Shown one piece after another: positions 54,831-64,000 of a stretch of 64,000 nt of DNA. The position numbers and the translations under genes were made by a program. Origin of the DNA: Eutreptiella sp. 'Long Island Sound 2002' (Eukaryota > Euglenozoa > Euglenophyceae > Eutreptiales > Eutreptiaceae); assembly GCA_964036045.1 (NCBI GenBank), contig OZ038380.1, positions 116,793,699-116,857,698 of the forward strand, in the 5' to 3' direction. A model generated the notes under the pieces. The model did no database searches. It worked only from the letters and a program-made list of their open reading frames with translations, and had not been told where the DNA came from. Position 1 is the stretch's first letter; each line of letters opens with the position of its first letter.

Positions 54831-57800
54831 CAACTGCCCCCATGCCCTCAAAAAATATTTCACACATTGCCAACACCTCAAACCCCCTTTTCAAGTGCCC
54901 CCATACCCTCCAAACACATTTCACACAGTGCCAACACCTCAAACCCCGTTTTCAACTGCCCCCATGCCCTCCGAACACATTTCACACAGTGCCAACACCT
55001 CAAACCTCCCTTTCAACTGCCCCCATGCCCTCGAAACATATTTCACACAGTGCCAACACCTCAAACCCCCTTTTCAACTGTCCACATGCCCTCCAAACAC
55101 ATTTCACACAGTACCAACACCCCAAACCCCCTTTTCAACTGCCCCCATGCCCTCAAAACATATTTCACACATTGCCAACACCTCAAACCCCCCTTTCAAC
55201 TGCCCCCATGCCCTCCAAACACATTTCACACAGTGCCAACACCTCGAACCCCCTTTTCAACTGCCCCCATGAGCTCAAAACATGTTTCACACAGTGCCAA
55301 CACCTCGGACCCCCTTTTCAACTGCCCCCATGACCTCAAAACATATTTCACACAGTGCCAACACCTCAAACCCCCTTTTCAACTGCCCCCATGCCCTTGA
55401 AACACATTTCATCCAAAGCCAACACCTCCAACCCCCTTTTCAACTGCCCCCATGCCCTCAAAACATATTCCACACATTGCCAACACCTCAAACCCCCTTT
55501 TCAACTGCCCGCATGCCCTCCAAACACATTTCACACAGTGCCAACACCTCAAATCCCCTTTCCAACTGCCCCCATGCCCTCGAAACATATTTCTCACAGT
55601 GCCAACACCTCAAACCCCCTTTCCAACTGCCCCCATGCCCTCGAAACACATTTCAACCAAAGCAAACACCCCCAACCCCCTTTTCAACTGCCCCCATGCC
55701 CTCAAAACATATTTCACACATTGCCAACACCTCAAACCCCCTTTTCAACTGCCCCCATGCCCTCCAAACACATTTCACACAGTGCCAACACCTCAAACCC
55801 CCTTTTCACCTGCCCCCATGCCCTCGAAACACATTTCAACCAAAGCAAACTCCTCCAACCCCCTTTTCAACTGCCCCCATGCCCTCAAAACATATTTCAC
55901 ACATTGCCAACACCTCAAACCCCCTTTTCAACTGCCCCCATGCCCTCCAAACACATTTCACACATTGCCAACACCTCAAACCCCCTTTTCAACTGCCCCC
56001 ATGCCCTCGGAACACATTTCACACAGTGCCAACACCTCCAACCCCCTTTTCAACTCCCCCCATGCCCTCAAAACATATTTCACACATTGCCAACACCTCA
56101 AACCCCCTTTTCAACTGCCCCCATGCCCTCCAAACACATTTCACACAGTGCCAATACCTCAAACCCCCTTTTCAACTGCCCCCATGCCCTTAAAACATAT
56201 TTCACACATTGCCAACACCTCAAACCCCCTTTTCAACTGCCCCCATGCCCTCGAAACATATTTCACACAGTGCCAACACCTCAAACCCACTTTTCAACTG
56301 CCCCCATGCCCTCAAAACATATTGCACACAGTGCGAACACCTCAAACCCCCTTTCCAACTGCCCCCATGCCCTCAAATCATATTTAACCCAATGACAACA
56401 CCTTCAACCCCCTTTTCAACTGCCCCCATGCCCTCGAAACATATTTCACACAGTGCCAACACCTCAAACCCCCTTTTCAACTGCCCCCATGCCCTCAAAA
56501 CATATTTCACACAGTGCCAACACCTCAAACCCCCTTTTCAACTGTCCCCATGCCCTCGAAACACATTTCACCCAAAGCCAACACCTCCAACCCCCTTTTC
56601 AACTGCCCCCATGCCCTCAAAACATATTTCACACATTGCCAACACCTCAAACCCCCTTTTCAAGTGCCCCCATGGCCTCCAAACACATTTCACACAGTGC
56701 CAACACCTCAAACCCCCTTTTCAACTGCCCCCATGCCCTCCAAACACATTTCACACAGTGCCAACACCTCAAATCCCCTTTATAACTGCCCCCATACCCT
56801 CGAAACATATTTCACACAGTGCCACCACCTCAAACCCCCTTTTCAACCGCCCCCATGCCCTCGAAACACATTTCAACCAAAGCAAACACCTCCAACCCCC
56901 TTTTCAACTGCCCCCATGCCCTCAAAACATATTTCACACATTGCCAACACCTCAAACCCCCTTTTCAACTGCCCCCATGCCCTCCAAACACATTTCACAC
57001 AGTGCCAACACCTCAAACCCCCTCTTCAACTGCCCTCATGCCCTCAAAACATATTTCACACAGTGCCAACACCTCAAACCCCCTTTTCAACTGCCCCCAT
57101 GCCCTCGAAACACATTTCACCCAAAGCCAACACCTCCAAACCCCTTTTCAACTGCCCCCATGCCCTCCAAACACATTTCACACAGTGCCAACACCTCAAA
57201 CCCCCTTTTCAACTGCCCCCATGCCCGCAAAACATATTTCACACAGTGCCAACACCTCCAACCCCCTTTACAACTGCCCCCATGCCCTCAAAACACATTT
57301 CACACAGTGCCAACACCTCCAACCCCCTTCTCAACTGCCCCCATGCCCTCAAAACATGTTTCACACATTGCCAACACCTCAAACCCCCTTTTCAACTGCT
57401 CCATGCCCTCCAAACACATTTCACACAGTGCCAAAACCTCAAGCCCCCTTTTCAACTGCCCCCATGCCCTCAAAACATGTTTCACACAGTGCCAACACCT
57501 CGAACCCCCTTTTCAACTACCTCCATGCCCTCAAAACATATTTCACCCGGTGCCAACACCTCAAACCCCCTTTTCACCTCACCCCATGCCCTCAAAACAC
57601 ATTTCACCCAATGCCAACACCTCAAACCTCCCTTTCAACTGCCCCCATGCCCTCCAAACACATTCCACCCAATGCCAACACCTCAAAACCCCTTTTCAAC
57701 TGCCCCAATGCGCTCCAAACACATTTAACCCAGTGCCAACACCTCAAACCCCCTTTTCAACTGCCCCCATGCCCTCCAAACACATTCCACCCAATGCCAA

Positions 57801-60800
57801 CACCTCAAACCCCCTTTTCAACTGCCCCCATGCGCTCCAAACACATTTAACCCAGTGCCAACACCTCACATCCCCTTTCCAACTGCACCCATGCCCTGTA
57901 AACACATTTCACACATTGCCAACACGCCAAACCCCCTCCTCAACTACCCCCATGCCCTCAAAACATATTTCACTCAGTGCCAACCCCTCAAACCCCTTTT
58001 TCAACTGCCCCCATGCCCTCAAAACACATTTCACCCAGTGCCAACACCTCAAACCCCCTTTTCAACTACCCCCATGGTATCAAAACACATTTCACCCAAT
58101 GCCAACACCTCAAACCCCCTTTTCAACTGCCCCCATGCCCTGAAAACACATTTCACCCAGTGCCAACACCTCAAACCCCCTTTTCAACTCCCCGCATGCC
58201 CTCAAAACACATTGCACCTAGTGGCAACACCTCAGACCCCCCTTTCAACTGCCCCCATGCCCTGGGGACATATTTCACCCAGTGCCAAAACCTCAAACCC
58301 CGTTTTCAACTGCCCCGATGCCCTCAAAACATATTTCACCCACGAGTGCCAACACCTCAAACCCCTCTATCAACTGCCCCCATGCCCTCAAAGCATATTT
58401 CACCCAGTGCCAACACCTCCAACCCCATTTTCAACTGCCGCCATGCCCTCAAAACATATTTCACCCAGTGCCAACACCTCAAACCCCCTTTTCAACTGCC
58501 CCCATGCCTTCAAAACATATTTCACACAGTGCCAACACCTCAAACCCCCTTTTCAACTACCCCCATGCCCTCAAAACATATTTAACCCAATGCAAACACC
58601 TCCAACCCCCTTTTCAACTGCCCCCATGCCCTCAAAACATATTTCACACAGTGCCAACACCTCAAACCCCCTTTTCAACTGCCCCCATGCCCTCCAAACA
58701 CATTTCACACAGTGCCAACACCTCAAGCCCCCTTTTCAACTGCCCCCATGCCCTCGGAACACATTTCACACAGTGCCAACACCTCAAACCTCCCTTCCAA
58801 CTGCCCCATGCCCTCGAAACATATTGCACACAGTGCCAACACCTCAAACCCCCTTTTCAACTGCCCACATGCCCTCCAAACACATTTCACACAGTGCCAA
58901 CACCTCAAACCCCCTTTTCAACTGCCCCCATGCCCTCAAAACATATTTCACACATTGCCAACACCTCAAACCCCCCTTTCAACTGCCCCCATGCCCTCCA
59001 AACACATTTCACACAGTGCCAACACCTCGAACCCCCTTTTCAACTGCCCCCATGCCCTCAAAACATGTTTCACACAGTGCCAACACCTCGGGCCCCCTTT
59101 TCAACTGCCCCCATGACCTCAAAACATATTTCACCCGGTGCCAACACCCCAAACTCCCTTTTCACCTCACCCCATGCCCTCAAAACACATTTCAGCCAAT
59201 GCCAACACCTCAAACCTCCCTTTCAACTGCCCCCAGGCCCTCAGAACATATTTCACACAGTGCCAACACCTCAAACCCCCTTTCCAACTGCCCCCATGCC
59301 CTCAAAACACATTCCACCCAATGCCAACACCTCAAACCCCCTTCCCAACTGCCCCCACGCGCTCCAAACACATTTAACCCAGTGCCAACACCTCACATCC
59401 CCTTTTTAACTGCCCCCATGCCCTGTAAACACATTTCACAAGTTGCCAACACCTCAAACCCCCTTTTCAACTGCCACCATGCCCTCAAAACATATTTCAC
59501 ACAGTGCCAACACCTCAAACCCCCTTTTGAACTGCCACCATGCGCTCCAAACAAATTTCACCCAGTGCCAACACCTCACACCCCCTTTGCAACTGCCCCC
59601 ATGCCCTGTAAACACATTTCACACAGTGCCAACACCTCAAACCCCCTTTTAGACTGCCCCCATGACCTCAAAACACATTTCACCCAATGTCGACACCTTA
59701 CACCCCCTTTTCAACTGCCCCCATCCCCTCAGAACATATTTCACCCAGTGCCAACACCTCAAACCCCCGTTTCAACTGCTCCCATGCACTCAAAACATAT
59801 TTCACCCAATGCCAACACCTCAAACCCCCTTTTCAACTGCCCCCATGCCCTCAAAACACATTTCACCTAGTGCCAACACCTCAAACCCCCTTTTCAACTG
59901 CCCCCATGCCCTCAAAACACATTTCATACAGTGCCAACACCTCAAACCCCCTTTTCAACTGCCCCCATGCCCTCAAAACATATTTCACCCAGTGCCAACA
60001 CCTCAAAGACCCCTTCAACCTGGCCCCCATGCCCTCAACACATATTTCACACAGTGCCAACACCTCCAACCCCCTTTTCAACTGCCCTCATGCCGTCAAA
60101 ATATATTTCACCCAGTGCCAACACCTCCAATGCCCTTTTCAACTGCCCCCATGCCCTCAAAACATATTTCACCCAGTGCCAACACCTCCAACCCCCTTTC
60201 CAACTGCCCCCATGCCCTCAACAAATATTTCGCCCAGTGCCAACACCTCAAACCCCCTCTTCAACTGCCCCCCATGCCCTCAAAACATATTTCACACAGT
60301 GCCAGAACCTCAAACCCTCTTTTCAACTGCCCCCATGCCCTCGAAACACATCTCACCCAGTGCCAACACCTGAAACCCCCCCTTCAACTCATCCCATGCC
60401 CTCAAAACACATTTCACCCAATGCCAACACCTCAAACCCCCTTTTCAACTGCCCCCCATGCCCTCAAAACATATTTCACACACTGCCAACACCTCAAACC
60501 CATTTTTCAACTGCCCCCATGCCCTCAAAACATATTTCACCCAGTGCCAACATCTCAAACCCCCTTTTCAACTACCCCCATGACCTCAAAACATATTTTC
60601 CCCAGTGCCAACACCTCAAACCCCCTTTTCAACTGAACCCCTGCCCTGGAAACACATTCCACCCAGTGCCAACACCTCACACCCCCTTTGCAACTACCCC
60701 CATGCCCTGTAAACACATTTCACACAGTGCCAACACCTCACATCCCCTTTTCAACTGCCCCCATGCCCCTAAAACACATTTCACCCAATGTCGACACCTC

Positions 60801-63800
60801 ACACCCCCTTTTCAACTGCCCCCATGCCCTCAAAACATATTTCACACAGTGCCAACACCTCAAACCCCCGTTTCAACTGCTCCCATGCCCTCAAAACATA
60901 TTTCACCCAATGCCAACACCTCAAACCCCCTTTTCAACTGCCCCCATACCCTCAACAAACACATTCCACCCAGTGCCAACACCTCAAACCCCCTTTTCAA
61001 CTGCCGCGGTGCCCCCGAGACATATTTCACACAGTGCCAACACCTCAAACCCCTTTTTCAACTGCCCTCATGCCCACAAAACACATTTCACCCAATGCCA
61101 ACACCTGAAACCCCCTTTTCAACTCACCCCATGCCCTCAAAACACATTTCACCCAGTGGCAACACCTAAAACCCCCTTTTCAACTCCCCCCATGCCCTCA
61201 GAACATATTGCACACAATGCCAACACCTCAAACCCCCTTTTCAACTCCCCCCATGCCCTCAAAACACATTTCACCCAATGCCAACACCTCAAGCCCCCTT
61301 TTCAACTACCCCCATGCCCTCAAAACATATTTCACACAGTGAAAACACCTCAAACCCCCTTTTCAACTGCCCCCATGCCCTCAAAACACATTTCACCCAG
61401 TGCCAACACCTCAAACCCCCTTTTCAACTGCCCCCATGACCTCAAAACATAGTTTCCCCAGTGCCAACACCTCAAACCCCCTTTTCAACTGAACCCCCGC
61501 CCTCAAAACATATTTGACCCAGTGCCAACACCTCAAACCCCGTTTTCGACTGCCCCCATGCCCTCAAAACACATGTCACCCAGTGCCAACACCTCAAACC
61601 CCCGCTTCAACTGCCCCCATGCCCTGAAGACACATTTAACCCACCAGTGCCAACACCTCAAACCCCCTTTTCAACTCACACCATGCCCTGAAAACACTCT
61701 TAATCCAGTGCTAACACCTCAAACCCCCTTTTCAACTGCCCCCATGCCGACAAAGTGCATTTCACCAACTAGTGCCAACACCTCGAACCCCCTTTTCAAC
61801 TGCCCCCATGCCCTCAAAACACATTTCACCCAGCGCCAACACCTTCAACCCCCTTTTCAACTACCCCCATGCCCTGAAAACATATCTCATGCAGTGTCAA
61901 CACCTCAAACCCCCTCTTCAACTGCCCCCATGCCCTCAAAACATATTGCACACAATGCCAACACCTCAAACCCCCTTTTCAACTGCCCCCATGCACTCAA
62001 AACATATTTCACCCAATGCCAACACCTCAAACCCCCTTTTCAACTGCCCCCTTGCCCTCCAAACATATTTCACCCAGTGCCAACACCTCAAACCCCTCTT
62101 TTTAACTGCCCCCATGCCCACAAAATGCATTTCACCCACCAGTGCGAACACCTCAAACCCCCTTTCCAACTGCCCCCATGCCCTCAAAACACATGTCACC
62201 CAGTACCAACACCTCCAACCCCCTTTTCGATTGCCCCCATGCCGTCAAAGCATATTTCACACAGTGCCAACACCTCAAACCCCCTTTACAACTGCCCCCA
62301 TGCCCTCAAAACACATTTCACCAAATGCCAACACCTCAAACCCCCGTTCCAACTGCCCTCATGCCCTGAAAACACATTCGACCGGATGCCAACACCTCAA
62401 ACCCCCTTTTCAACTACCCCCATGCCCTCAAAACACATTTCACCCAGTGCCCACACCTAAAGGACCCCCTTTTCAATTGCCCCCATGCCCTCAAAACATA
62501 TTTCACCCAGTGCCAACGCCTCCAGCCCCCTTTTCAACTGCCCCCATGCCCTCCAAACACATTTCACCTAGTGCCAACACCTCAAACCTCCCTTTCCAAC
62601 TGCCCCCATGCCCTCGAGACATATTTCACCCAGTCCCAACACCACAAACCCCCTTTTCAACTGCCCCCATGCCCACAAAACGCATTTCACCCACTAGTGC
62701 CAACACCTCAAACACCCTTTTCAATTGCCCCCATGCCCTAAAAACACATTTCACCCGGTGCCAACACCTCGAACCCCCTTTTCAACTGCCCCCATGCCCT
62801 CAAACCACATTTCACACGGTGCCAAGACCTCAAACCCCCTTTTCAACTCCCCCCATGCCCTCAAAACATATTTCACACAGTGCCAACACCTCAAACCCCC
62901 TTTTCAACTGGCCCCATGCCCTCAAAACACATTTCATCCAATGCCAACACCTCAATTCCCCTTTCCAACTCACCCCATGCCCTCAGAACATATTTTACAC
63001 AGTGACAACACCTCAAACCCTCTTTTCAACTGCCCCCATGCCCTCAAAACACATTTCACCCAATGCCAACACCTCAAGCCCCCTTTTCAACTGTTCCCAT
63101 GCCCTCAAAATATATTTCACACAGTGCCAACACCTCAAACCGCCTTTACATCTGCCCCCATGCCCTCACAACACATTTCACCCAGTGCCAACACCTCAAA
63201 CCCCCTTTTCAACTTCCCCCATACCCTCAAAACATATTTCACCCAGTGCCAACACCTCAAACCCCCTTTTCAACAGACCCCATGCCCTCAAAACATATTT
63301 CACCCAGTGCCAACACCTCAAACCCCCTTTTCAACTGCCCCCATGCCCTCAAAACATATTTCAACCAATGCCAACACCTCGAACCCCCTCATTAACTACC
63401 CCCATGCCCTCAAAACACATGTCACCCAGTGCCAACACCTCAAACCCCCGATTTAACTGCCCCCATGCCCTGAAAACACATTTAACCCACCAGTGCCAAC
63501 AACTCGAAAACCCCCTTTTCAACTACCCCCATGCCCTCAAAACATATTTCACCCACTGCCAACACCTCAAACCCCCTTTTCAACTGCCCCCATGCCCTCA
63601 AAACACATTTCACCCAGTGCCAACACCTCAAACCCCCTTTTCAACTGCCCCCATGCCCTCAAAACATATTTCACACAGTGCCAACACCTCAAACTTCCTT
63701 CCCAACTGCCCCCATGCCCTCGAGACATATTCCACCCAGTCCCAACACCTCGAACCCCCTTTCCAAACGCCTCCATGCCCACAAAACGCATTTAACCCAC

Positions 63801-64000
63801 TAGTGCCAACACCTCAAACCACCTTTTATACTCCCCTGATGCCCTCAAAACACATTTCACCCAGTGCCAACACCTCCAACCCCCTTTTCAACTGCCCCTA
63901 TGCCCTCAGGGCATACATCACACAGTGCCAACACCTCAAACCCCCTTTTCAACTGCCCCCATGCCCTCAAAACACATTTGACACAGTGCCAACACCTCAA

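Larger units (their letters stand above)
34822..64000 (+). repeat. 61-bp satellite, block 3: main array, about 480 monomers, continues past the window
   Basis: Uninterrupted head-to-tail copies of a 61-base monomer: CAACACCTCAAACCCCC, TTTTCAACTGCCCCC, ATGCCCTCAAAACA, TATTTCACACAGTGC. The consensus has 26 C and only 4 G on the plus strand. None of the three plus frames of the consensus contains a stop, and 61 leaves remainder 1 on division by 3, so each frame reads the same 61-residue peptide cycle (for example KTYFTQCQHLKPPFQLPP). This explains the many overlapping frames, up to 1226 codons (51121-54801), none of which I call as genes. Stops arise only where single substitutions create TAA, TAG or TGA (for example TTTTTAAC or TTTTGAAC). 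Nothing else is embedded in the 29 kb. Confidence 0.97.

Noticed and set aside
34940-63791. Many minus-strand frames of about 61 codons within the array
   Set aside because: They recur at one satellite period (183 bases) because the reverse frames have stops once per cycle. They are shadows of the repeat.
34822-64000. CRISPR-like array
   Set aside because: Repeats are directly adjacent with no unique spacers, and the context is eukaryotic.

Overview
The window reads as nuclear DNA of a eukaryote with a large, repeat-laden genome, most likely a dinoflagellate. The basis is family knowledge, not a search: the gag-pol protein at the left resembles Ty3-like polyproteins I associate with dinoflagellate genomes, gene density is very low, and nearly half the window is satellite DNA. 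No bacterial operons, rRNA genes or CRISPR arrays are visible. Almost every recognisable gene is broken.

1-10 kb: a decayed Ty3-like retrotransposon on the minus strand (gag at 9591-7664, protease and a KPPFS methyltransferase-like block at 4925-3310, entry to reverse transcriptase at 215-1). Two younger, non-autonomous LTR elements are inserted in it. Element 1 (216-3304) has a 5-bp GGGGG target duplication and encodes a protein with 17-residue repeats. Element 2 (4963-7663) has about 930-bp LTRs and a 4-bp GTGG duplication. Removing either insertion in silico puts the interrupted frame back in register, which fixes both boundaries.

10-21.9 kb: low-density sequence. It holds a PHD-finger fragment with a stop (10063-10389), a decayed 1.3-kb frame with a ubiquitin-like domain (12084-13415), clusters of palindromes (13.5, 15.1, 16.2 kb) and a tract with many long G runs on the plus strand (18.1-20.1 kb).

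21.9-34.8 kb: two copies (A 22548-28362, B 28989-34821) of a 5.8-kb unit, separated and flanked by 61-bp satellite, so the period is about 6.44 kb. Each unit carries an unknown 305-residue acidic protein gene, a 624-bp tandem duplication, a polysaccharide pyruvyl transferase-like gene between 98-bp direct repeats, a conserved antisense frame and a tRNA-promoter-like (SINE-like) tail ending in an A-rich run. The two copies carry different lesions in both genes, so both genes were intact before duplication.

34.8-64 kb: an unbroken array of about 480 copies of the same 61-bp satellite, running off the right edge. The monomer has no stop codon in any of the three plus-strand frames, and 61 is not a multiple of 3. 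Each frame therefore cycles through the same 61-residue peptide and produces very long open frames (up to 1226 codons) that need not encode anything. The array has sequence domains, 64-bp variants and several higher-order duplications.
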